A stretch of DNA of 64,000 bases from Biomaibacter acetigenes. Lineage in GTDB: Bacteria > Bacillota > Thermosediminibacteria > Thermosediminibacterales > Tepidanaerobacteraceae. The position numbers and the translations under genes were made by a program. The stretch covers positions 2,976,001-3,040,000 of the forward strand of contig NZ_CP033169.1 in the NCBI RefSeq assembly GCF_003691585.1. Reading direction: 5' to 3'. Numbering within the stretch: position 1 is the first letter of the stretch; each line of letters opens with the position of its first letter. The notes below the pieces were generated by a model, which saw only the letters and a list, made by a program, of their open reading frames with translations, did no database searches and was not told the origin of the DNA. Below, piece after piece: positions 57,074 to 64,000 of this stretch.

Positions 57074-58111
57074 TTACATGCTGTGTGTGGATTTTTTGGC
57101 TTCATGGGAAATATTGAGCTGTCTTATGGAAAACATCAATGTAAAAAGCACTACACAGAGGGCTATCACAGCTTCCTTCATTCCTATCTTTGCCAGTATT
57201 ATGGAGCATATTCCCAGTGAAAGGCTGACAAAATACATGAATAAGACCGCCTGCTTCTGGGAAAGTCCAATAGCCATAAGCCTGTGGTGCAGGTGTCCCT
57301 TGTCGGCCTGCATGATGGGCTTTCCGTTCATAAAACGGCGCAGTATGGCAAAAGCGGTATCAAATATGGGCAGCCCCAGGGCCAGGATCGGAACTATCAG
57401 CGCTATGGCCGTTGCACTTTTCACAGCTCCGTCAATGGCTACCGCAGAAAGTATAAATCCCAGAAACATGGCTCCGGTATCTCCCATGAAAATCCTGGCA
57501 GGGTTGAAATTGTGCGGCAAAAATCCCACCGCAGCTCCTGCCAGCAGGGCTGTTACCAGCACCGCGTTAATCTGGTGGAGGCTGAGGTTGACCAGCATCA
57601 TAGTGATGGACGCTATGGCGGCTATTCCTGCCGCCAGGCCGTCCAGCCCGTCGATGAAGTTCAGGGTGTTGGTTATGCCCACCACCCAGAAAAGAGTTAT
57701 GGGTATACTCCATTTGCCGAGATAAAACATGCCCCCCAGGGGGTTTGTTACCCATTCCACCTTGAGACCAAAAAGCAAAAGAATACCCGCCGCAGCCACC
57801 TGCCCTAAGAGCTTTACTTTTGGAGGCAGGCTGTAAATGTCATCCAGGATTCCTATAATTACTATGAAAGCTCCGCCCAGAAGCATTCCCTTTATCGAAG
57901 AAAAGTTCAGGGGCAGAGTTACAAGACCGACTGCTGCAAAAGCGATAAATATGGCAAGGCCGCCCAGCCTCGGAATGGGCTTTTTGTGTACCCTCCTGCT
58001 ATCCCTGGGCACGTCAATGGCGCCTATTTTCCATGCCAGTTTGATAATTCCGGGTGTGGCCACATATGCTATGACCATAGCCGTCAAAAACGCATATATG
58101 TATAGAGGCAA
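57074..58111 (-). CDS. WecA/TagO-type undecaprenyl-phosphate GlcNAc-1-phosphate transferase
   Basis: This polytopic membrane enzyme starts synthesis of teichoic acid or other surface polymers on undecaprenyl phosphate. About 345 residues and ten or eleven helices. Catalytic motifs are IIGILDDIYSLPPKVKLLGQ, TNTLNFIDGLDGLAAG, FMGDTGAMFLG and ADKGHLHHRL. The first ATG (58159) has no ribosome site; a TTG at 58111 is 8 bases after GGAG and begins right at the first membrane helix, so I prefer it. Confidence 0.88.
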   Translation of the reverse strand: MPLYIYAFLTAMVIAYVATPGIIKLAWKIGAIDVPRDSRRVHKKPIPRLGGLAIFIAFAAVGLVTLPLNFSSIKGMLLGGAFIVIIGILDDIYSLPPKVKLLGQVAAAGILLLFGLKVEWVTNPLGGMFYLGKWSIPITLFWVVGITNTLNFIDGLDGLAAGIAAIASITMMLVNLSLHQINAVLVTALLAGAAVGFLPHNFNPARIFMGDTGAMFLGFILSAVAIDGAVKSATAIALIVPILALGLPIFDTAFAILRRFMNGKPIMQADKGHLHHRLMAIGLSQKQAVLFMYFVSLSLGICSIILAKIGMKEAVIALCVVLFTLMFSIRQLNISHEAKKSTHSM

Positions 58112-58187
58112 TGTAATCGCTCCTTTTTTCGGTATAAGCTCACCTTTTTTAACTTCCATATAATTTTATTTTATTTTTTTCCTGTTG

Positions 58188-58634
58188 TCAATCAACGGAA
58201 AATGGAATTACCTCAACTCCTGCCTCCTCCAGCAGCCTCATTGCGAGTGTATCGGGATAATTTCCCTCATACACTATTCTTGTTATTCCTGCGTTTATAA
58301 GCATTTTCGCACAGAGCGCACAGGGCTGTGTGGTACAGTAAAGGGTAGCCCCTTTGATGCCGACACCCCAGATGGCAGCCTGAATTATAGCGTTCTGCTC
58401 TGCATGGATGCCCCTGCAGAGTTCATGGCGCTGCCCCGAAGGTATATTCAATTCATCCCGAAGGCACCCCACTTCCTCACAGTGAGCGATACCGGTGGGA
58501 GCTCCGTTGTACCCGGTAGTCATTATTCTCTTATCCTTAACAATGACGGCCCCCACCTGCCTTCTAAGGCAGGTGGAACGTTTTGCCACCACATGGGCTA
58601 TTTCCATGAAATAACTGTCCCAGGAAGGTCTCAT
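58188..58634 (-). CDS. Deoxycytidylate deaminase (ComEB-like)
   Basis: This zinc enzyme deaminates dCMP to dUMP for thymidylate synthesis. The 148-residue protein has the zinc motifs [11 protein letters not shown] and [12 protein letters not shown], and the N-terminal [20 protein letters not shown]-like region of dCMP deaminases. It lies between upp and the wecA-type gene, as in related Clostridia. AGGGA lies before the ATG. Confidence 0.92.
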   Translation of the reverse strand: MRPSWDSYFMEIAHVVAKRSTCLRRQVGAVIVKDKRIMTTGYNGAPTGIAHCEEVGCLRDELNIPSGQRHELCRGIHAEQNAIIQAAIWGVGIKGATLYCTTQPCALCAKMLINAGITRIVYEGNYPDTLAMRLLEEAGVEVIPFSVD

Positions 58635-58645
58635 GATATATGTCC

Positions 58646-59284
58646 CTACTTGGTCCCGAAAAGCCTGTCGCCGGCATCTCCAAGGCCGGGGACTATGTAT
58701 CCGTGGGAGTTAAGTTTTTCATCCACGGCAGCGGTATATATCTCCACATCCGGATGTTTTTTATGCACCGCAGCAATTCCCTCGGGCGCCGCTATGAGGC
58801 ACATGAGCTTTATGCTGGTGACACCTTTTTCCTTCAGGAAGTCCACAGCCATAGTGGCTGAACCTCCGGTGGCCAGCATTGGGTCCAGTATAATGAGCTC
58901 GCGCTCGTTTACATCGGCAGGCAGCTTGCAGTAATATTCTACCGGGGTCAGGGTGTCCGGGTCCCTGTAAAGGCCTATGTGGCCGACTTTGGCGGCAGGG
59001 ATTAATTTCAACATGCCGTTCACCATACCCAGGCCCGCCCTGAGTATGGGTATAATTCCCAGCTTCTTGCCCGATATCATTCTGGCCTTGGCCGGCCCTA
59101 TGGGAGTTTTTATCTGCACTTCCTCCAGGGGGAGGTTCCGGGTAACTTCATAGGCCATGAGCATTGCCACTTCTTCCACCAGTTCCCTGAATTCTTTAGC
59201 TCCGGTGTTTTCATCCCGGATAAGGGCAAGCTTATGCTGAATCAGAGGATGGTCAAAAACAAAAACATTTTTCCCATAATCCAT
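58646..59284 (-). CDS. upp: Uracil phosphoribosyltransferase
   Basis: It converts uracil and PRPP to UMP in pyrimidine salvage. The 212-residue protein has [26 protein letters not shown] and the PRPP loop [20 protein letters not shown]. The ATG at 59284 is 8 bases after GGGAG; the upstream ATG at 59299 has no usable site. It follows glyA, as in Bacillus. Confidence 0.95.
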   Translation of the reverse strand: MDYGKNVFVFDHPLIQHKLALIRDENTGAKEFRELVEEVAMLMAYEVTRNLPLEEVQIKTPIGPAKARMISGKKLGIIPILRAGLGMVNGMLKLIPAAKVGHIGLYRDPDTLTPVEYYCKLPADVNERELIILDPMLATGGSATMAVDFLKEKGVTSIKLMCLIAAPEGIAAVHKKHPDVEIYTAAVDEKLNSHGYIVPGLGDAGDRLFGTK

Positions 59285-59302
59285 AATCAACGCTCCCATC
59301 CT

Positions 59303-60544
59303 TTATTTTGAATAAAGCGGAAAGGCATCGCACAGCGATTTCACGGCTTTTGACACCTTTGCCCTGTGGAGTTCGTCACCTCCGTGGCTGAGGGCTTCGT
59401 CTATGAGTTCAGCTATTTTTTCCATTTCCTGCTCTTTCATTCCTCTGGAAGTCAAGGCAGGTGTGCCTATGCGAATGCCGCTGGTAATATTTGGTTTTTC
59501 CGGATCAAAGGGAATGGCATTCTTGTTTACGGTAATTCCCACATCATCCAGCATCTTTTCCGCTACCTTGCCTGTGAGATTTTTGTTCCTCAAGTCTACC
59601 AGTATAAGATGGTTGTCGGTTCCTCCGGATACAAGGTTGTATCCTCTATCCAGTAGAGCTTTTGCCAGAGTTGCGGCGTTCTTGACCACCTGATTCTGAT
59701 ATTCTTTAAATTCCTGCGTTAGAGCTTCTTTCAAGCACACAGCCTTTGCCGCAATAACATGCATCAGCGGTCCACCCTGGGTTCCGGGGAAAATGGCCTT
59801 ATCGATGATTTTGGCATATTCCTCCTTGCATAATATCATACCTCCCCTGGGGCCTCTCAGGGTCTTGTGGGTGGTGGTGGTCACAAAGTCCGCCACCGGC
59901 ACCGGGCTGGGGTGAATGCCTGCCGCCACCAGACCGGCTATGTGGGCCATATCCACCATGAAATAAGCCCCAACCTTTTTAGCAATACCGGAAAGCCTTA
60001 CAAAATCGATTATCCTCGGGTACGCACTGGCTCCAGCAACAATCATCCTGGGCTTATGCTCTTCGGCAAGGGCCTCCACTTCATCATAATCTATGTATCC
60101 CGTTTCCCTGGATACTCCGTAGGGGATAAATTGAAAATATTTTCCCGAGATATTCACCGGGCTACCGTGGGTAAGATGGCCACCGTGGGCGAGATTCATG
60201 CCAAGAACCTTATCACCGGGATTAAGTGCAGCAAAATACACCCCCATGTTGGCCTGGGAACCGGAATGGGGCTGAACATTCACGTATTCCGCCGCAAACA
60301 GCTTCTTTGCCCGCCCAATGGCCAGGTTTTCAGCCATATCCACAAACTCGCAGCCGCCATAGTAACGCCTACCGGGATACCCCTCGGCATATTTGTTGGT
60401 GAGAACGGACCCCTGGGCTTCCATCACAGCCTTGCTGGTGAAATTTTCAGAGGCTATCATCTCCAGCTTGTTCTGCTGCCGCTGGGTCTCCTTCTCAATT
60501 ATATCGGCAATTTCGGGATCTACCAGTTTTAAAATTTCCATCAT
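59303..60544 (-). CDS. glyA: Serine hydroxymethyltransferase
   Basis: This PLP enzyme interconverts serine and glycine with tetrahydrofolate. The 413-residue protein has [37 protein letters not shown] and the lysine motif [24 protein letters not shown] is 5-8 bases before two adjacent ATGs (60544 used). It belongs to the rpiB-glyA-upp backbone. Confidence 0.95.
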   Translation of the reverse strand: MMEILKLVDPEIADIIEKETQRQQNKLEMIASENFTSKAVMEAQGSVLTNKYAEGYPGRRYYGGCEFVDMAENLAIGRAKKLFAAEYVNVQPHSGSQANMGVYFAALNPGDKVLGMNLAHGGHLTHGSPVNISGKYFQFIPYGVSRETGYIDYDEVEALAEEHKPRMIVAGASAYPRIIDFVRLSGIAKKVGAYFMVDMAHIAGLVAAGIHPSPVPVADFVTTTTHKTLRGPRGGMILCKEEYAKIIDKAIFPGTQGGPLMHVIAAKAVCLKEALTQEFKEYQNQVVKNAATLAKALLDRGYNLVSGGTDNHLILVDLRNKNLTGKVAEKMLDDVGITVNKNAIPFDPEKPNITSGIRIGTPALTSRGMKEQEMEKIAELIDEALSHGGDELHRAKVSKAVKSLCDAFPLYSK

Positions 60545-60634
60545 AAACACACCTTTCATTAAAAATAATTATCACAACCATTAACAGATTTTGATCAGGT
60601 ACCTGCTTACTCATTCAACTGGCAATATAAATAA

Positions 60635-61081
60635 TTATTGCTCATTATTCTCATAATGGGATATCTTGTCGATTCTGCGTTTATGACGACCGCCTTCAAA
60701 ATCGCCTTTAAGCCATTCTTCAACGATGGCTGTGGCGAGGCCGGGGCCGATGACCCTTCCTCCCATTGTAAGTACATTGGCATCATTGTGCATGCGGGAC
60801 ATCCTGGCTGAAAAAGTATCATGGCATAGAGCCGCCCTTATACCCTTTACCTTATTGGCTGCGATACATACACCTATCCCCGTACCGCAGATAATTATGC
60901 CGCGGGTAAATTCCCCGCGGGCCACGGCTTCAGCACATGGAATAGCCACATCGGGATAATCCACCGAATCCGTGGAAAAAGTTCCAAAGTCCTTATACTG
61001 TATATCTTTCTGTTCCAGGAACCTTATTATCTCCTTTTTTAATTCAAAACCTCCGTGGTCGCTGGCAATGGCTATTTTCAA
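60635..61081 (-). CDS. rpiB: Ribose 5-phosphate isomerase B
   Basis: It interconverts ribose 5-phosphate and ribulose 5-phosphate. The 148-residue protein has KIAIASDHGGFELKKEI, the catalytic Cys motif GIIICGTGIGVCIAANKV and ALCHDTFSARMSRMHNDANV. The start is TTG, preceded by GGGGTGAG. It corresponds to ywlF of Bacillus in position. Confidence 0.93.
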   Translation of the reverse strand: MKIAIASDHGGFELKKEIIRFLEQKDIQYKDFGTFSTDSVDYPDVAIPCAEAVARGEFTRGIIICGTGIGVCIAANKVKGIRAALCHDTFSARMSRMHNDANVLTMGGRVIGPGLATAIVEEWLKGDFEGGRHKRRIDKISHYENNEQ

Positions 61082-61169
61082 GTTTGCTCACCCCGTAACC
61101 TTTTTTTACTCAACATAAAATATTTACTCGGTCTGTCAATTCATTATATAAAAAAATGACCGTACTTGT

Positions 61170-61637
61170 CTAGCTTTTTTCAAGTCTCGCCAAAACATTT
61201 TTCAATTTTTCTTTAATTTCATCAGCCACCCTGCGGTATGTCTGTTCGTCGCCGCCATAGGGGTCGGAGATGTCCACATTTTCATCTCCCCGCTGACCGG
61301 AAGCAAATTCCTCCAGCACAAATACCCTCCCTTTGGTCTCTGGGAATTTGTTCAAAATATAATCTTTGTGGTTTTTGGTCATGGTTAAAATCAGGTCCGC
61401 CTTTAAAATCTCTTCTGACAGAAGCCTTGCCCTATGGGATGAGATATCGATTCCTTCTTCCTTCATAACTTTCACGGCATTGGGTGATGCGGGCATCCCC
61501 TCTACCGCCGCTATACCGCAGGACTCCACCATTATATCCCTTTCCCTGCCCCGCTCCTTCAGTATTTTTTTAAACAGCGCTTCCGCCATGCTGCTCCTGC
61601 ACGTATTGCCGGTACACACGAAAACAACTCTTTTCAA
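61170..61637 (-). CDS. ywlE: Low-molecular-weight phosphatase, YwlE (protein-arginine) type
   Basis: The 155-residue protein has the active-site loop VFVCTGNTCRSSMAEALF and the catalytic Asp in ISDPYGGDEQTYRRV. Thr in the CTGNTCRS loop, where tyrosine phosphatases usually have Ile, is the feature linked to phospho-arginine specificity in YwlE. It probably opposes an McsB-type arginine kinase. The start is TTG, 9 bases after GGAGG. Position between ywlC and rpiB is as in Bacillus. Confidence 0.87.
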   Translation of the reverse strand: MKRVVFVCTGNTCRSSMAEALFKKILKERGRERDIMVESCGIAAVEGMPASPNAVKVMKEEGIDISSHRARLLSEEILKADLILTMTKNHKDYILNKFPETKGRVFVLEEFASGQRGDENVDISDPYGGDEQTYRRVADEIKEKLKNVLARLEKS

Positions 61638-61653
61638 CCCGGACCACCTCCAG

Positions 61654-62697
61654 TTATACTTTTATTATATTGTACCCCGCGGCTTTATAGAGCCTGTTCA
61701 TCACCGCAAGCCCGAGGCCTTCTCGGGATATACCCTCCGCCAGAATTTCATCCACTCCCAGACGGTCGAATTTCCTGAGGATGGAGAAGAGATTGGAAGA
61801 AATGGTAAGGGGCGCGTCCCTGTCACCCACCGAAAGGACAATTCCCAGCGGATATTCCTGCCGGGTCTGGGCAGTGGCCATTATGCCCACTCTTTTGCCC
61901 GATGATTCCAGACTCCCGGCAAGGTCTATAATTTTAGCAATCTGAAGCTTTACAGGTCCTTCTACCAGAGTCATATGGGCTTTCGGAGCGTAATGCCTGT
62001 ATTTCTGTCCCGGCGAGCGCGGCCTTTGCCCCGGCGAAAGCCCGGGGTCAATCTCTACATGCCCCAGGATTTTCTCCAGTTCTTCCTTCGGTAACCCTCC
62101 GGGCCTGAGTATCAAAGGCACCGGTCCGGATAGGTCCAGCACCGTGGATTCCACCCCTACCGGGCATGTCCCACCATCAAGGATCATGTCAATTTTACCA
62201 TTCAAATCCTCCAACACATCCTGGGCGCATGTGGGACTGGGCTTGCCGGAGATATTGGCGCTGGGGGCCGCTATGGGAACCCCGGCGGCTTTTATGAGCT
62301 CAAGAGCTATCCTGTGGTCCGGCATCCTTATGGCCACTGTGTCAAGGCCTGCTGTGGTGCCAGATGGAATTACGGGTTTTTTCCTGAACAAAATGGTTAG
62401 AGGTCCGGGCCAGAAGGTTTTCATCAATTCGTCTGCTCCGGGAGGCACATCCTCTACGATGCCTTCCAGTTCTTTGATGTGCTGTATGTGCACTATAAGC
62501 GGATTGTCCTGGGGCCTGCCTTTGGCGGCATAGATTTTAGCCGCCGCATCTTCATCCAGGGCATTGCCTCCAAGGCCGTATACCGTTTCCGTGGGGAAGG
62601 CCACCAGTCCCCCTGCTCTTATTATTTCCGCAGCGGCGTTTATCAATTGCTGCTGCGGATAATCTTTATCCACCGCTACCAGCCTGGTTTTCAGCAT
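61654..62697 (-). CDS. ywlC: L-threonylcarbamoyladenylate synthase (Sua5/YwlC)
   Basis: It makes threonylcarbamoyl-AMP for the t6A tRNA modification. The 347-residue protein has the YrdC domain (GLVAFPTETVYGLGGNALDE; AAPSANISGKPSPT) and, after about residue 215, the extra Sua5 C-terminal domain starting near SPGQKYRHYAPKAH. AAGG is 9 bases before the ATG. Confidence 0.93.
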   Translation of the reverse strand: MLKTRLVAVDKDYPQQQLINAAAEIIRAGGLVAFPTETVYGLGGNALDEDAAAKIYAAKGRPQDNPLIVHIQHIKELEGIVEDVPPGADELMKTFWPGPLTILFRKKPVIPSGTTAGLDTVAIRMPDHRIALELIKAAGVPIAAPSANISGKPSPTCAQDVLEDLNGKIDMILDGGTCPVGVESTVLDLSGPVPLILRPGGLPKEELEKILGHVEIDPGLSPGQRPRSPGQKYRHYAPKAHMTLVEGPVKLQIAKIIDLAGSLESSGKRVGIMATAQTRQEYPLGIVLSVGDRDAPLTISSNLFSILRKFDRLGVDEILAEGISREGLGLAVMNRLYKAAGYNIIKV

Positions 62698-62712
62698 ATT
62701 ATGTTACCTTCT

Positions 62713-63441
62713 TTAAATCAGATTAAAAAATACAGTTCCCACAATTAATCCAAGTATAAATCCCCGGGGAGATGCCTGTTCAACCAGAAAAACATCGGGC
62801 AGAATTTCCTCACATGTGGTGTATATCATGGCCCCTGCGGCAAACCCCAGGGATACAGTAATCAAAACCGGGGACACTTCTCCCAGAGCCTGCCCTGCCA
62901 GGGCTCCTAGCCCCATGGGTATCCCCGCCAGCGATGCATAAATAAATGCCCTCATGGATGTCTTCCCTGACAGCCTGAAAGCGGCAGCCACCGCCAGACC
63001 TTCCGGGATGTTGTGAATGGCCAGGGCTATAGCCAGAAAAATGCCCAGGCCGTTGGAGGCAGCATAACCGCTGCCTATGGCCAGGCCTTCAGGGAAGTTA
63101 TGGCAGGTTATGGCCAAAAACAGCACCAGGCCGGCTCTGGCAAAATATGTTTCTATACTGTCATGATGAGGCCTTATGGATTCTATTAACCATTCGGAAA
63201 CCATTAAAAATATTATCCCTATTATTATGCCTATCATAGTGTAAATCAAACCTGAAATCATGAGGGCTTCCGGCACCAGTTCAAGAAACACCGCCACCAG
63301 CATAATGCCCCCCGAAAAACCCAGGATGTCGCTCATCCTGCGCATCATGACATCCTTTATGAAAAACACATATAAACCTCCGGCGCCGGTACCCACCACG
63401 CCGGCTGCAAGGCCGATCAAAGTTGTGGTCAATATGGCCAT
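62713..63441 (-). CDS. ZIP-family divalent metal transporter
   Basis: The 242-residue membrane protein has eight predicted helices and the ZIP metal-site motifs HNFPEGLAIGSG and IHNIPEGLAVAAAFR. ZIP proteins bring Zn2+ or other divalent metals into the cytosol. The ATG at 63441 is 8 bases after GAGG. It stands between ywlC and a chromate-type transporter gene. Confidence 0.88.
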   Translation of the reverse strand: MAILTTTLIGLAAGVVGTGAGGLYVFFIKDVMMRRMSDILGFSGGIMLVAVFLELVPEALMISGLIYTMIGIIIGIIFLMVSEWLIESIRPHHDSIETYFARAGLVLFLAITCHNFPEGLAIGSGYAASNGLGIFLAIALAIHNIPEGLAVAAAFRLSGKTSMRAFIYASLAGIPMGLGALAGQALGEVSPVLITVSLGFAAGAMIYTTCEEILPDVFLVEQASPRGFILGLIVGTVFFNLI

Positions 63442-63499
63442 ACGATTCACCTCTACAGGTAAATCATATGCGCTGTCACAGCAATTATGATTACGGCGA

Positions 63500-64000
63500 T
63501 TAATATATCAATATGCCAATAACCGCTGAAAGGGCTATGATGATGAGCGGGTTTATTTTAAGTAAATATAGCCCCACGAACACTGCTGTAGCCACAATAA
63601 AATCCTTTACACCGGAAAAAGAATTTCTGCCTACTGAATAGGCCGCCTGGACAATGAGGGCTATGACTGCAGGCCTTACCCCTTTGAAAAAGGCGTCCAG
63701 CATGGGAAGGTGCCGATATCTTAAAATAAGAAGCGCCAGTATCAGGATAATCAAAAAAGATGGTGCGGTGACACCCAGGGTGGCCATTGCCGATCCCCAG
63801 AAGCCTGCCACCTTGTAGCCAACAAAGGTGGCTGAGTTTATGGCTATGGGGCCCGGCGTCATCTGGGAAATGGCAATGACATCCAGAAACTCCTGCATGG
63901 GGAGCCAGTGGTGTATATCTATGATTTCCTTTTCTATGAGGGGAATCATGGCATAGCCTCCGCCAAAACTGAAGGCTCCCACTTTAAAAAATGCCCAGAA
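63500..64000 (-). CDS. Chromate transporter family protein (5' end outside the window)
   Basis: The visible protein has 166 residues and four or five helices. FFKVGAFSFGGGYAMIPLIE and ISQMTPGPIAINSATFVGY are CHR-domain signatures. The frame is open to the right edge (reading FWAFFK before a GTG at 63982), so the gene starts outside the window. It is the short single-domain form, which usually occurs as an adjacent pair; the partner may be just beyond the edge. The true substrate need not be chromate. Confidence 0.85.
   Translation of the reverse strand, partial: FWAFFKVGAFSFGGGYAMIPLIEKEIIDIHHWLPMQEFLDVIAISQMTPGPIAINSATFVGYKVAGFWGSAMATLGVTAPSFLIILILALLILRYRHLPMLDAFFKGVRPAVIALIVQAAYSVGRNSFSGVKDFIVATAVFVGLYLLKINPLIIIALSAVIGILIY

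Overview
The window comes from a spore-forming, flagellated, anaerobic Firmicute (Clostridia; the gene content resembles Thermosediminibacterales or Thermoanaerobacterales, though the genus is a guess). The evidence is spoIID, spoIIQ, spoIIID, flhO/flhP, sigI/rsgI, selenium-type molybdenum hydroxylase maturation genes, two Na+-type rotary ATPases, strong GGAGG ribosome binding sites and many TTG/GTG starts. Nearly everything is on the minus strand. The main exception is a nucleobase permease at the left end.

Backbone. Read along the minus strand from the right edge, the order is chrA (partial), a ZIP transporter, ywlC, ywlE, rpiB, glyA, upp, a dCMP deaminase, a wecA/tagO-type transferase and wecB (64.0 to 55.9 kb). 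It resumes at 18.9 kb with atpI-B-E-F-H-A-G-D-C, ywmB, murA, spoIID, spoIIQ, spoIIID, mbl, flhO, flhP, flgJ-like and fabZ (18.9 to 2.7 kb). This is the well-known Bacillus/Clostridium order, split in two by about 37 kb of accessory genes.

Accessory block. (a) 55.7-40.8 kb is a purine catabolism region. It holds a three-subunit xanthine dehydrogenase-type hydroxylase, a uracil/xanthine permease, yqeC, mocA, xdhC and yqeB (maturation of selenium-dependent Mo hydroxylases), FdrA/DUF1116/DUF2877 (the AllFGH oxamate carbamoyltransferase family) with an extra 57-aa FdrA-like protein, a cyclase-family hydrolase, carbamate kinase and a nitrilase-family amidase. A PucR-type regulator follows. Together these suggest purine breakdown to carbamoyl phosphate and substrate-level ATP. 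(b) 39.0-37.1 kb is a sigI-rsgI pair. (c) 36.9-28.1 kb is a complete V/A-type ATPase operon headed by an AtpZ-like gene and a CRP/FNR- or Rex-like palindrome. (d) 28.1-18.9 kb is a visibly AT-rich island with a LevR-type sigma-54 activator, a mannose-family PTS (IIA, IIB, IIC, IID), nanE, a SIS-domain protein and a YeiH-family membrane protein. A 55-bp direct repeat carrying the stop codon and terminator of the V-ATPase D gene flanks the island.

Standout points: a sigma-54 promoter embedded in the terminator of the LevR gene; three apparent homopolymer frameshifts confined to the island; Na+-binding signatures in both rotor subunits; an F1 epsilon subunit without its C-terminal domain; and the oxamate-carbamoyltransferase plus Se-hydroxylase operon with two unassigned hydrolases.
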